Below are positions 8,727 through 18,029 of a DNA stretch of 64,000 nt, piece after piece. The position numbers and the translations under genes were made by a program. The notes beneath the pieces were generated by a model, which saw only the letters and a program-made list of their open reading frames with translations, did no database searches and had not been told where the DNA came from. The stretch is taken from assembly GCA_964400355.1 (NCBI GenBank), contig CAYNTO010000004.1:1-64000 (forward strand). The letters are read 5' to 3'. The stretch is from JACKAL01 sp964400355. Its GTDB lineage: Bacteria > Bdellovibrionota > Bdellovibrionia > Bdellovibrionales > JAGQZY01. Positions within the stretch are counted from its first letter, which is position 1; each line of letters opens with the position of its first letter.

Positions 8727-9560
8727 TTAATTTGAGGCATCCAGAAAAAATTGCACGATATCGCGATCATTGTCCCACCAGGTTCCAACAATCCCCCAAA
8801 AGTGCCCGCTATCCAGTTCGTAGACCGGCTTAGCCTTCCACAGTTGTTCGAGTTCGCGTTGAAAGCGCACCGGAACCGTGGTGTCTTTTTTCGCGATAGC
8901 CATGCCTAGTTTTTTACCGGTGAATTTTGTATCGTTTTTTGTGGGTTCTAGTGGAAACTCTTTTTCTAGAGCCGCGAGATACTCTTCGTCATTTTTAAAG
9001 TTGAACTTTTTAAATCGTTTTTCCTTTAGCTCTTTCATGGCGTCCTGATCCGAATGGACAATAACGCCAGTGATCGGCGCGCCACCAGCGATGGCGAAGG
9101 CGGCATCGAGACGATCGATGTGGCTCATGGCTACGGCAAGATGAGTGGCTCCCACGCTTGTGCCGAGGGCGCCGACGAAACCGCCTCCAGGAATTTTTTC
9201 CAGAACTGTATCCATTGCTTTTAGCGCGCGGGAGTATAGGCGATCATGCAAGCGTAGATCAATGGCCCCTTCTTCTTTGAGGCCTGTCCAGTCATTGAGG
9301 ATGTAAACGTCGAATCCAGCCGTGCACAACTTATCGGAAATGTTGCGGTCCAAATACGTCGGTCCTCCAGTAGGAGGCATAACTAAGATGGCCTTTTTGC
9401 TCGGCGAGGCTTCTGCATACCTAGAAACTTTCACTGAGAACTCACTGGATCCATAACTTTCCTGATGGACTCGACAAGCGCCGCGCTGTTGTTGTTGATC
9501 CGGGGTCGACTGGCAACCGGTGAGAAGAGCGATGAGTGACGACAGGTATAGATATTTCAT
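8727..9560 (-). CDS. Alpha/beta-hydrolase fold lipoprotein
   Basis: 277 residues. The lipobox LLTGC places the acylated Cys at 16. A nucleophile elbow G-T-S-V-G puts Ser135 in place, and DSGHFWG near the C-terminus gives His253 with Asp250 nearby. VMPPTGGPTY (about 60-69) is the expected oxyanion-side loop. The substrate is unknown; family members hydrolyse esters or amides. It likely sits on the periplasmic face of a membrane. Confidence 0.82.
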   Translation of the reverse strand: MKYLYLSSLIALLTGCQSTPDQQQQRGACRVHQESYGSSEFSVKVSRYAEASPSKKAILVMPPTGGPTYLDRNISDKLCTAGFDVYILNDWTGLKEEGAIDLRLHDRLYSRALKAMDTVLEKIPGGGFVGALGTSVGATHLAVAMSHIDRLDAAFAIAGGAPITGVIVHSDQDAMKELKEKRFKKFNFKNDEEYLAALEKEFPLEPTKNDTKFTGKKLGMAIAKKDTTVPVRFQRELEQLWKAKPVYELDSGHFWGIVGTWWDNDRDIVQFFLDASN

Positions 9561-9796
9561 AAGGCAATTGTAGCGAAATCCAACGACAGAAGATATGAGC
9601 GCGTGCAGAGCAGTGCGGCTTTAACAAAATCTACAACATTTTTTGATCTCTGCAGCTCCATTCAATGGGAAATTGGCACCAGAATGACTCTGGACTTTTC
9701 TTAAAAATGCTGAAAAAAATACCTGAACCTATTTAGGTTTTTATATGTCATGGGTCGTTTGCTACTGTCGTTGTCAATCCCAGCGAAAAGGTGAAT

Positions 9797-10765
9797 ATGA
9801 AACTCCAAATTGCGGTCTTTATTTTGGTGCCGAGTGTTTTGATCAATTTGTTTGCAATGAACGCGCGTGCAGCCAGTCACGATGACTCCCGATTGGACAA
9901 TGTGGTGCCGTTTCAAATCAGCGTGACGACGGTGCCTTTTCGCTCAGCTGGCATGAACGAGTTGGAAATGTTTGAACTCAAATTACAGACCCAACATTTG
10001 AGTTATGTACCGATTGGGTTGCCCGAGGTCTCGGACTACTACAGAAAAGGCGTGGTGCTGCTGGCCGCCGATGGCACTGTCGTGGGTTATGTAGTGACGG
10101 GCGGGGTGGGACTTGGTTCTTTTTGGAAATTGGGATTTGACTCGGAGATGACAGTTCACCAACGCTTCAGGCTCTTGCAGCTCATAACTCCCTACGTGCA
10201 GCAAATCCTCCAGGCACTGGAAAGTGAATGGGCGATGTGGAAAAAAGCACATCCCCACGGAAAACAGCGGGGTCCGCAGGTGGTGGTGGATTTTCTCAAT
10301 TCCGATGGCTTGGCACGGGGTTGGGCGCTCGAGCAGTTTGGAAGGTTTGCCGGAGCAACAATGGAGGATAGCTCAAAGGGTATTGAAATATCCTTTGAAC
10401 GCATTCGGTCTCTGCTTCCTCCGGGTAAAAAAACATCCAATTCCCAAATCAACAGCACTGTGATTACGAGTTTTCAATTTGGTCGTGTCTACAGCCCCAA
10501 TCTGCGCCGTTATCTGCGCACTTATGACGGCGGTATTGAGGTGATCGATAGCAAGAACAACAAAGTCATCGGGACGATAGCTCTTCCTGAGCCCGGTACG
10601 CCAACGCTGCGTTACGAGGCGGCACAAGTGGTCCTGGAATACCCTCACAAGCGGTATCATTACGGGGTGGGCGGTTACACGCTTCTTTATGCCACGGACG
10701 TGTGGCAAGCGCCGCCGCGCGGGATTTCCATCCAGCGCTCCTGTCGCGATCTATTTGTATATTAA
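9797..10765 (+). CDS. Secreted protein of unknown family (paralog of the 34124-34843 product)
   Basis: 322 residues from the ATG at 9797 (AAAGGTG ahead; a GTG two codons upstream is possible). The signal peptide ends at NARAAS. The middle shares a pattern with the protein at 34124-34843: a G-x-VVL-x-A-x-G segment, then a Tyr-rich strand, G-x-x-W, and an aligned QRR-type helix with YVQ or YIQ. The C-terminus of this copy is longer and ends in a Cys (QRSCRDLF), matching the GLKCMDIF end of the paralog. No known domain recognised. Confidence 0.75.
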   Translation: MKLQIAVFILVPSVLINLFAMNARAASHDDSRLDNVVPFQISVTTVPFRSAGMNELEMFELKLQTQHLSYVPIGLPEVSDYYRKGVVLLAADGTVVGYVVTGGVGLGSFWKLGFDSEMTVHQRFRLLQLITPYVQQILQALESEWAMWKKAHPHGKQRGPQVVVDFLNSDGLARGWALEQFGRFAGATMEDSSKGIEISFERIRSLLPPGKKTSNSQINSTVITSFQFGRVYSPNLRRYLRTYDGGIEVIDSKNNKVIGTIALPEPGTPTLRYEAAQVVLEYPHKRYHYGVGGYTLLYATDVWQAPPRGISIQRSCRDLFVY

Positions 10766-11307
10766 ATAATTTTAATTTACGATTATGACCGTTTCGCGGA
10801 AATGCCGCGCGTCTAAAACATCAGTTTCGGATCCTGCTAAACATAGATTTACAACATTCCAGAGAATAAAATAAATTTCATTTAAACATATAAACTATTT
10901 ATCTATCCAACGTCTATTTTCAAAAAACTAGACTACTTATTACGGGATTTGTTGACGACAATTAAATCGAATCTATTGATTTGATTTAATGTTGGAGCAT
11001 CTCGATTGAATTTTGAGTTGGATTGTAAAGTTGGCGGCTCCGGCGAACTTGAGTGTGTCGTTTAAATTGTGCCACTTCGTGCATACAACCCCGACGCGGG
11101 AAAGGTGCTGGCGAAAATCGCCAGAGACCCTGTGGGTAATTCCCTGGAAGCCGGGTTGGACGTGAGCGAGTGTGAGTGATAAAAATTTCGCGGGTTTAAA
11201 GCACCGTCTTGAGACTTGCGAGGTTCATCCCTTTTCCACCAATCGGATTCACTCTATGTGCAGACATGCTATCGTTCAAAGGCGCCGCGTTTTTGATGGA
11301 GAATCCT
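10766..11307. other. Non-coding or decayed stretch upstream of the CheX-like gene
   Basis: The first part (to about 10990) is AT-rich and holds nothing I can assign beyond possible promoter elements. The second part carries a short nonsense-interrupted reading frame (listed separately) and a CTGGCG-AAAAT-CGCCAG hairpin at 11108-11124 that falls inside it. I see no known riboswitch core. Confidence 0.5.
11006..11179 (+). pseudogene. Short reading frame broken by an in-frame TAA
   Basis: One frame reads protein-like sequence from about 11006 (LNFELDCKVGGSGELECVV), meets TAA at 11063-11065, then continues (VPLRAYNPDAGKVLAKI and on) to TGA at 11177-11179. No ribosome-binding site is seen for either half. 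It may be a decayed gene end, or chance. If the second half alone is translated, it would start at the GTG at 11069 and make 36 residues. Confidence 0.3.
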
Positions 11308-12123
11308 ATGAGCGCTGAAGATATCACTAATAATCGAACCGTGTCGATGATCCGTCTCCCGAAATCGCTAGACAGTGCCACACTCGCCAAAGTCAAACGC
11401 GACAACTTAAATCTGATGAAATCGACGGAGATTTGGTTTGATTTTGCACTAGTTACGTTCGTCGCAAAATCATTTTATCCCTCGCTACACAGTTTTAGAA
11501 AAGAGATAGTCAATGGAGGGATCACGCTGAGGTCGGTCAATCTGAGCGCAGAGATTAAGAGCCGCTTTATGGAAAATGGCACTTTTTCTTTTCTAAATTA
11601 TTCAATGAAACCAAAAAAGGCCGGATTTGACGTCGATTTTGTTCAACCGTTTATCGACACGACCATTCTCGTTCTCCAGGCGCAGTCCAAGATACAGTCG
11701 CGGTTGCTTACACCACATTTAAAATCTCAAGATGGTGCTCACAAAGTTTCAGACATAGCCGGTATCGTAAAGATCACCAGCGAAGGAACTTTTAAGACCA
11801 TCTCGTGGTGCTTTCCGAAAGACACTTTTTTAAATATTTGCTTTCAGCGCTCCGGCGAGCGGCAAGAGGACATCACCTCCGATGTTGAAGCGACCGCTGC
11901 AGAGATTTTGAGTATGATTGTCATCGGAGCTAAAGATGAGCTTCACAAACGAAAGAACTATGAGATTGAAAAAGCACTACCCACTATTGTTCGCGGTAGC
12001 CTGCAGGCACAAAATCCGTCCCGGGGCGCAACGATGATCCTGCCATTTACAAGTGAGGCCGGGGACTTTCACATTGAGATCGAACTGGTGACAACGAGTA
12101 AAATTTTAGAAGCACGGAAATAA
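11308..12123 (+). CDS. STAS-like plus CheX-like two-domain protein
   Basis: 271 residues from the ATG at 11308, supported by GGAG seven bases upstream. Residues 1 to about 95 look like a STAS-type fold (alternating strands and helices around LALVTFVAKSFYPSLHSFRKEI). About 105-265 resembles CheX: PFIDTTILVLQAQ, then DIAGIVKITSEG, then the long helix with AAEILSMIVIGAKDEL. CheX dephosphorylates CheY-P using Glu and Asn in an E-x-x-N motif. Here Glu199 is kept, but the Asn position is Ser202, so catalysis may be lost or altered. It is cytoplasmic, in chemotaxis or another phospho-relay. Confidence 0.65.
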   Translation: MSAEDITNNRTVSMIRLPKSLDSATLAKVKRDNLNLMKSTEIWFDFALVTFVAKSFYPSLHSFRKEIVNGGITLRSVNLSAEIKSRFMENGTFSFLNYSMKPKKAGFDVDFVQPFIDTTILVLQAQSKIQSRLLTPHLKSQDGAHKVSDIAGIVKITSEGTFKTISWCFPKDTFLNICFQRSGERQEDITSDVEATAAEILSMIVIGAKDELHKRKNYEIEKALPTIVRGSLQAQNPSRGATMILPFTSEAGDFHIEIELVTTSKILEARK

Positions 12124-12264
12124 TTGAAGTCAGTTTCCACAATTTTTAGCCTGCGACGAATTCCGAGCTGCCAAAAATGGGCCGCGAACCTGTGGGAAGG
12201 CGCTTATATTTAAGTTGGTGGTGGCTACGACTTTGCAACAGTTGCCATGTTGGAGGAACGTACA

Positions 12265-12657
12265 ATGAAAACACTGACTATTTTTTTAACACTTCTCTTG
12301 TCGGCGGCTGTCGCACAGGCTGACACAGCAGCCGAGCGTTATCAATCGCTGAATTGTTCAGCGAACTCTGTGGATCTGGAGAAGGCCATCGAGAATTCTT
12401 TGATTGAGAACAGCACGGCGCTGAATCGCCGGATGGCCTTAAAGGGTTTTAAGGGCGAATCACTAAATAAGATTCTCGATGTCTCGGTGGAGTGTTCTAA
12501 CACTTCGAAAAAATCCTACGAAGCCAATGATCGCGTACTAGTGAATGCATTTTTTCAGATTCGCGGAAACCTGTGTCGCTTTCAGTTCTCTTCGCCGTCA
12601 TTACAGGCGGAGAACCCCAGTCTCAGCTTCGAATACATTCATTGTGTGAACAACTAG
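12265..12657 (+). CDS. Secreted hypothetical protein, 130 aa
   Basis: The start at 12265 has GGAGGA directly upstream. The signal peptide ends at VAQA-DTA. Four Cys (SLNCSA, VECSN, LCRF, IHCV) suggest two disulfides. No family recognised. Confidence 0.75.
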   Translation: MKTLTIFLTLLLSAAVAQADTAAERYQSLNCSANSVDLEKAIENSLIENSTALNRRMALKGFKGESLNKILDVSVECSNTSKKSYEANDRVLVNAFFQIRGNLCRFQFSSPSLQAENPSLSFEYIHCVNN

Positions 12658-12708
12658 TAGATTGTGGATCCGTTCCTCTGCGGCTCAATGGCCGCAGCGG
12701 GCGCACCA

Positions 12709-13248
12709 TTAGCTGTTGACCTGCATCAACTCGCCTTCGATTGTTTCTGAATTGCAGTTGATAATGATCGAGCCATCGTTGTGCGTGAGTGTCCACTGAG
12801 TTTCACGCTCCAGATGTTGCGCCAGTTTTTCAAGAAATTCCTGTGTTAAAGCGTAAATCTCAATGTCTTGAGCCTTGTGCACGTTGTTCTTGATCATTTC
12901 CTCTACTAATACCTTTGGATTTTTATATGTGTAGACTTTAACAGTCTTGGACGCCTTTGCCGCTTTGTGAAGTTTCTTAGCGCTGGGATTGCCGATTTCA
13001 ATCCACAAAAGCTGGCCCCCGTAGGTGCTCGGCACACTCAAACAGGGATCCTCTGGAGTGTGCAAACCTTCTGCGGAGAAATGGAGGTGGTCCTGATAGT
13101 TCAATGCGTAGGCAATCACGCGGGTGAGCAAATAGTCTACTGTCTCGGAAGGGTGTTGGGCCACGCGAAAGTCCAAAGACTCATAGGTAGAGCGGGTGAT
13201 ATCGGCGAGCTCAATTTTAAAACGAAAAAGTTGTGTGGAAATTGCCAT
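12709..13248 (-). CDS. yaeQ: YaeQ family protein
   Basis: About 179 residues from the ATG at 13248 (a longer start at 13275 is possible; neither has a clear ribosome-binding site). The family pattern is strong: ADITRSTYESLDFRVAQHPSET near the N-terminus, then LSVPSTYGGQLLWIEIG, then KKLHKAAKASKTVKVYTY. YaeQ proteins have a PD-(D/E)xK nuclease-like fold; their role is not settled, and E. coli YaeQ was linked to RfaH-suppression effects. Length is as usual. Confidence 0.88.
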   Translation of the reverse strand: MAISTQLFRFKIELADITRSTYESLDFRVAQHPSETVDYLLTRVIAYALNYQDHLHFSAEGLHTPEDPCLSVPSTYGGQLLWIEIGNPSAKKLHKAAKASKTVKVYTYKNPKVLVEEMIKNNVHKAQDIEIYALTQEFLEKLAQHLERETQWTLTHNDGSIIINCNSETIEGELMQVNS

Positions 13249-13346
13249 AAGCCACAAGTACCACATTCTGTGCATCCGTCATCATCATTCTCGTCCCACC
13301 GAGCCTTGCCCTCCCTGGCAAGCCCGGTGGTTGATCGAAAAGGGTA

Positions 13347-13802
13347 CTATTGCACGTAGCATGGCTGGCCGATGAACTCTGCCAGGTTATTTGTGACGTT
13401 GAGGTGATTCACGACACCCGATTGGAGGATCATCTGGCCGTCCTGGTTCATGGCCAACTGGACCTCCGCATTGCACTCGAAGACAGGCGTAATAATGTCA
13501 CCAGTGATAATTTGCGCCACAAGATGTACAGCGCTATCGATGTTTCCCGAGATCGTCACATAGCTCGCATTTTTACTAAAAGAGCTGTTCGGTTCGGCGA
13601 TGCAAGAGTCTTCGCCGAGCGCGCCCTTGTAGCTGTACGTCAGTCCGATGGGTTGAGTGGCGTTGTAGAACTGCAGATACAACTGCGCGCTGCTCGTAGA
13701 TGGGTAGCAGGCTACAGTCACGTTTTCGGCTCCGAGAGCGGACGCTGCGAATACGGATAGGAATGTTGATAGTAAGGTAGACGCGATTGTTGATGTTTTC
13801 AT
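13347..13802 (-). CDS. Secreted hypothetical protein, 151 aa
   Basis: GGGGAGG precedes the ATG. The signal peptide ends near ASALGA. The mature part is beta-rich with four Cys and no recognised domain. The divergent LysR regulator starts 97 bp away and could control it; the AT-rich gap should hold both promoters. Confidence 0.72.
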   Translation of the reverse strand: MKTSTIASTLLSTFLSVFAASALGAENVTVACYPSTSSAQLYLQFYNATQPIGLTYSYKGALGEDSCIAEPNSSFSKNASYVTISGNIDSAVHLVAQIITGDIITPVFECNAEVQLAMNQDGQMILQSGVVNHLNVTNNLAEFIGQPCYVQ

Positions 13803-13898
13803 TTTGAACCTCCCCGGTTTCTAAGAACAAATTTATGGGTTGTGATAATATTTGTAAAATGAATTGATTTTATATACCTATCGATTTAACTAATATCT

Positions 13899-14777
13899 AT
13901 GAGTTTATCCTCTCTCCACCTCGATGCTTTCACAGAAGTCGCGCGACTGAAGAGCTTTTCAAAGGCTGCTCAGAAACTACACATTACCCAATCCGCACTC
14001 TCCCAGCGTGTTTTAAATCTCGAGAACGAGATCGGAAGCTCACTTTTTATACGTGAGTCGTCGGGTGTACGACTGACCGATTTGGGCCAAAGGTTGCTGC
14101 GCTATTGTCAGTCCAAGAATAGCCTTGAGTCGGAGTTTATGGAGTCGCTCAAGGCTGGGGCGTCCAAAGAACTTCACGGCGTTATATGTATTACGGGATT
14201 TTCCACAGTAAATCGATCGGTGGTGATGCCCATGTTCTCTGATCTTATTAAAAAAAATCCACGAGTGAATCTTCAGGTTCGCACCGAAGAAATTCGCAAT
14301 ATCCCAGGTAAACTTTATTCAGGAGCGACGGATCTAGTGCTCACCATAGAGCCGCTCAAAAAGCACGAAGTGGAAAACTATCAGGTGGGGACGGAAGTCA
14401 ATGTGTTGATACAGTCGTCGCGAGTAACAAATCGGCGCGATGTTTATCTGGATCACGACGAAGATGATTTTACCACTCGCGATTTCTTTAAACTGCAGGG
14501 CAAAAAAGTTCCCGAACTCAAGCGCAACTTCATGGGCGACATTTACTCAATCATCGATGGCGTAAGGCTAGGAATGGGGCGCGCCGTGGTGCCGATTCAT
14601 TTGATCCAAGACGTGAAGGGCATTGAGATCGTAAAAGGATTCACATCTCTCCAAGTCCCTGTGTACTTGGCTTATTACGGGCAGACTTTCTATACGGAGT
14701 TGCAGCAGGCCGCAATCGCTCTGGTGCGCGAGCAGACCGCCGCCAGATTAGCGCAGGATTCCCATCACGGAGCCTAG
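13899..14777 (+). CDS. LysR-family transcriptional regulator
   Basis: 292 residues. The N-terminal winged HTH is typical (FSKAAQKLHITQSALSQRVLNLENEIGSSLF, about 20-50). The effector domain is recognisable but unassigned. LysR proteins usually control a divergent gene; here that is the secreted protein at 13347-13802, which has no known function. Inducer unknown. Confidence 0.9.
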   Translation: MSLSSLHLDAFTEVARLKSFSKAAQKLHITQSALSQRVLNLENEIGSSLFIRESSGVRLTDLGQRLLRYCQSKNSLESEFMESLKAGASKELHGVICITGFSTVNRSVVMPMFSDLIKKNPRVNLQVRTEEIRNIPGKLYSGATDLVLTIEPLKKHEVENYQVGTEVNVLIQSSRVTNRRDVYLDHDEDDFTTRDFFKLQGKKVPELKRNFMGDIYSIIDGVRLGMGRAVVPIHLIQDVKGIEIVKGFTSLQVPVYLAYYGQTFYTELQQAAIALVREQTAARLAQDSHHGA

Positions 14778-14805
14778 ACGTGTGCTTCATAATCATTATT
14801 TATGA

Positions 14806-16125
14806 TTATTGCAGGTTCTCGCTACTGCCTTCTTCGGTAGAATACTCGGTGGAAGGTTCCTCACCGAGCATTTGCGAGTATTGGCCGTACAAGGAGTTGG
14901 CAGGAACATCGCCGCACAGACCAGCTACGCGCCACACGTAACAGCGGTTCACGTATTCACCCTGAAGAACCCGATAGCCCATCTCTTTGGACGGTGTGCT
15001 GTCGACGCGGGGAGTGGCCCACGCCTCACCATAATTTTTAGCGAAGCGTCCATTCTGCGACAGAAACTCGTGATACGAATCAAATACACGCGGACCACGG
15101 TTGTAGTAACCGGTGCGGTTGCGGATCTCATTGGCGTCGTTTTTTCCTGAGAATAGCTGAGCTTTAAAATCCACTGTTCCGGACTTGTTCCCCGACGTCA
15201 CATTCACAGTCATGTCTTCGGGGAGGCTGGCGTCGCTCAGATGCTTGGCCACAGCGTGTATCGAAGCGCCGGGGCAGTTTACGGGTTTGGCGTTTTCAGC
15301 TTTTACTTTTGCACACTCATTCTCCAAATAAGAAAAACAAGTTTCGGTCAGGATCTGATCGCAGTGGGAGGTGCGTGGAATAGTGGTATTCCAGTCCAAC
15401 CCGTAATCGCGAGCGTTGTTGGCCCCCAATTGCGCCATGCCTTTTTCCCATTTGTAATCGGGGCAGGGTTTTTCGGGCGTCGCCTCTTCGCACTGACGTT
15501 TTGAGTCTTTGTTTTCGGCGAAGGGATTCACTTCCGTTTCCTGATGAATGATGGATGCGATGAGTGCGGCGGGTACATTGTACTTTTTAGCGGCGTCATT
15601 GATGACGCGAACAAGAGTTGGCGGTAGCGCCTTGGCGGCTGGTGGTTCGGCGCACAAGTTTCCGTTCTTGATTTGCGGTTGGGTGGGGCAGGCGACCTCG
15701 GTGTCGGTGGCCTTAACGGGTTGAGTGCCGTTGGTCACCGTCAGTTTTCCATTCACATCGGTGATGCGGCGTTGGGTGAGCATCTTCCACTTTTCAGGAT
15801 CAGCCTTGAGTCTGCGAATCGTCGCATCGGCGTTGGTTGTAGGAATGGAATTTTTGGCTTTAATGTAGACGGCATGATCGACATGATTTGTTGGAAAGGC
15901 AATCAGGCCCACCTTGGAGTTATCAAACAAGCTGAGATTTTTGGAATTGGGATCATATTTAAAAGCATGTCCCTTGTCGTTAGAATCGATGGCCAGGACT
16001 TTCCAGGTTCCATCGGCTTGCTTCTGTTTGCCCAAAACGAAGTACTCACCGCCTTTGGTGAGTTCTGAACCATGGGCAGCGATTGTGAGTATCAGACAAG
16101 AGAGAAAGAGGGTGATTGTTTTCAT
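14806..16125 (-). CDS. Secreted lytic transglycosylase-like protein
   Basis: 439 residues with a signal peptide ending at IAAHGS. Residues about 165-400 look like a lysozyme/SLT domain. ALIASIIHQETEVNP carries the likely catalytic Glu196, followed by KGMAQLG, the G-x-x-Q segment of SLT enzymes. The domain is larger than usual and interrupted by Cys-rich inserts (CEEATPEKPCPD, SHCDQILTETC, LENEC). The N-terminal 160 residues are unassigned. The predicted role is cutting peptidoglycan in the periplasm, or the wall of another cell. The C-terminus is acidic and Ser-rich. Confidence 0.72.
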   Translation of the reverse strand: MKTITLFLSCLILTIAAHGSELTKGGEYFVLGKQKQADGTWKVLAIDSNDKGHAFKYDPNSKNLSLFDNSKVGLIAFPTNHVDHAVYIKAKNSIPTTNADATIRRLKADPEKWKMLTQRRITDVNGKLTVTNGTQPVKATDTEVACPTQPQIKNGNLCAEPPAAKALPPTLVRVINDAAKKYNVPAALIASIIHQETEVNPFAENKDSKRQCEEATPEKPCPDYKWEKGMAQLGANNARDYGLDWNTTIPRTSHCDQILTETCFSYLENECAKVKAENAKPVNCPGASIHAVAKHLSDASLPEDMTVNVTSGNKSGTVDFKAQLFSGKNDANEIRNRTGYYNRGPRVFDSYHEFLSQNGRFAKNYGEAWATPRVDSTPSKEMGYRVLQGEYVNRCYVWRVAGLCGDVPANSLYGQYSQMLGEEPSTEYSTEEGSSENLQ

Positions 16126-16402
16126 GCGCTCAACAAATGCAAGTTTCTCTCCAGCTCACTAGCGCTTTAAGAAGTCGTAGCGTGACATATGTGTGCAGAG
16201 CTCAGTCAGTGATTTGGAAAGTTGGACATCGTCTTGTTGTCTCAGATTGAGACGCTGGAGTTCCGAGAATCGCGCGTAGAGTCACAGCCCTTCAGCAACG
16301 AGTGCAAGTAGGCGTGATGATGATGGCTTTGGAATTTGAGCCTTGATTGTGGGGAAATACAGGTCAAACTGAAGACTCCTCAACGCGAAGGGCTTTTGTT
16401 TA

Positions 16403-17467
16403 ATGATCTGTAAGAAAACGTGGCAGGATGCTTTAAAGCCATTTTCGGTAAAATCCAATTGGATTGCCACTCGACAAATTATTGTGACTGCAGCTCTTTT
16501 TGTAGGCGTTTGGGTTTTGTATGTGAAAACACTTGCGCTGTCGCCGTGGCTAGCGATTCCATTTGCAGTGGTGATGGCATTTTTTGTCTTGCGATTTTTT
16601 GTGTTGATGCACGACTGTGGGCATGGTGCTCTGTTTAGATCGGCCCGTGCCAATCAGATTGCGGGGTTCGTGCTTGGGGTGCTTACGGGCATGCCGCAGT
16701 TCGTATGGTCGAAGCACCATGCCTATCACCATGCAACCAACGGGGACTGGGAAAAATATGGTGGCCCGTTGAGTATTGTCACATCCACTCACTACCATAG
16801 CCTGAGTGTCTTCCAAAGATGGCAGTACCGGTTGCTTCGTCATCCGTTGTCGTTTGTATTCATTGGTGGGTTCCTGTATGTGCTGTTCAACCCACGCTTC
16901 AACTGGCTGATGGGAATTGTCAAACTGGCGTATCAAGTGCTCATCACTTTCTTTCGCTCTCCGGCGCGTGCGGTGGAATTGTTAAAAACGGTGCCGTCCA
17001 AAAAATGGAAATCGCCCAAAGAGTTTTATCACATGACTTATAACAACGTAGTTCTACTGGCCGGCTGGTATTTAATGAGCCTGTGGATTGGTGCGTACAA
17101 TTTCTTTGTTGTCTACGTAATGGCCTTATCACTTGCCGGCGGAATCGGAATTTTATTTTTTACTGTCCAACACAATTTTGAGAATTCATATGCCGTTGGA
17201 ACCGCCGAGGCCAACTCTCTCCGTGCAGCCCTTGAGGGAACGAGCTATTTGAAGCTGCCCATACTCCTCAACTGGTTCACCGCCGATATCGGATACCATC
17301 ACATTCACCATCTCTCGACGGCGATTCCAAATTATCGATTGGTAGCTTGTCACAATGCCCTCAAAGCGGAATTTGCCCATGTGAAACGGATCCGGATGAG
17401 CGAAATATCCCACAACCTCAAATACTTGTTGTGGGACACCGAAAAGAAAACGATCGTCGCTCTTTAA
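16403..17467 (+). CDS. Membrane fatty acid desaturase
   Basis: 354 residues. The three histidine boxes of the di-iron desaturase family are present: HDCGH at 70-74, HHAYHH at 105-110 and HHIHH near 299. Four or more hydrophobic segments lie between them. Such enzymes put a double bond into acyl chains of membrane lipids (omega-6/delta-12 type is most likely). The 3' end overlaps the convergent slyD gene by four bases. Confidence 0.9.
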   Translation: MICKKTWQDALKPFSVKSNWIATRQIIVTAALFVGVWVLYVKTLALSPWLAIPFAVVMAFFVLRFFVLMHDCGHGALFRSARANQIAGFVLGVLTGMPQFVWSKHHAYHHATNGDWEKYGGPLSIVTSTHYHSLSVFQRWQYRLLRHPLSFVFIGGFLYVLFNPRFNWLMGIVKLAYQVLITFFRSPARAVELLKTVPSKKWKSPKEFYHMTYNNVVLLAGWYLMSLWIGAYNFFVVYVMALSLAGGIGILFFTVQHNFENSYAVGTAEANSLRAALEGTSYLKLPILLNWFTADIGYHHIHHLSTAIPNYRLVACHNALKAEFAHVKRIRMSEISHNLKYLLWDTEKKTIVAL

Positions 17468-17943
17468 CTGTGGTGATGGCCGCCAGGACCGTGAGCATGG
17501 CCATGAGCCAATTCGTCTTTAGTGGCCGCGCGCACGTCCATCACTTCGATATCGAACACAAGAGTTTGGCCAGCCATTTCCGGGTTTGCATCGATGGTGA
17601 CTTCTTTGTCTGTAACCGCGGAAACCGTGATCACCATGGGGCCTTGTGGTCCGTCGACCTGGAACTGCATGCCTTGTTTGAGATCATCGGGAAATTGGTC
17701 GCGGGGAACTTTTTGCACCAGTTCCTCACTGCGGGGTCCATATGCTTTGTCAGGTGTGAGGGTTACATTGAGCTTGTCGCCAGCTTTGCGGTCGTTCAGA
17801 GCCTCTTCCAGCCCAGGTACAATCGCGTTGCGGCCATGGAGATACACCAGCGGGTCGGAGCCAACCGAACTTTCGATAGTTTTGCCATCGACATTTTTTA
17901 ATGTGAAATGGAATGCAACGACGGCGTCTTTATTGATTTTCAT
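17464..17943 (-). CDS. slyD: FKBP-type peptidyl-prolyl isomerase SlyD
   Basis: 159 residues. The FKBP part and the inserted chaperone flap are clear (VYLHGRNAIVPGLEEAL, then DKAYGPRSEELVQKVPRDQF). The C-terminal tail is His/Gly-rich (HGHAHGPGGHHH), as in SlyD, where it binds nickel. It acts as a folding helper and metallochaperone in the cytoplasm. The gene overlaps the desaturase gene tail to tail. Confidence 0.92.
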   Translation of the reverse strand: MKINKDAVVAFHFTLKNVDGKTIESSVGSDPLVYLHGRNAIVPGLEEALNDRKAGDKLNVTLTPDKAYGPRSEELVQKVPRDQFPDDLKQGMQFQVDGPQGPMVITVSAVTDKEVTIDANPEMAGQTLVFDIEVMDVRAATKDELAHGHAHGPGGHHHS

Positions 17944-18029
17944 GTATCAGGCCTTTCGCAAAAAAAATATGATGGCGTGAAAGTACTATCGCGCGAATGC
18001 AAGGGCAATAAAAATAGTCCCTGTGTGTT

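Noticed and set aside
9727..9741. AACCTATTTAGGTT hairpin before the first paralog gene
   Set aside because: Only 5-6 bp and too weak to call a terminator.
11080..11160. Possible structured RNA (CAACCC/GGGTTG closing pairs with inner hairpins)
   Set aside because: No known riboswitch core matched, and the same stretch reads as protein-like codons.
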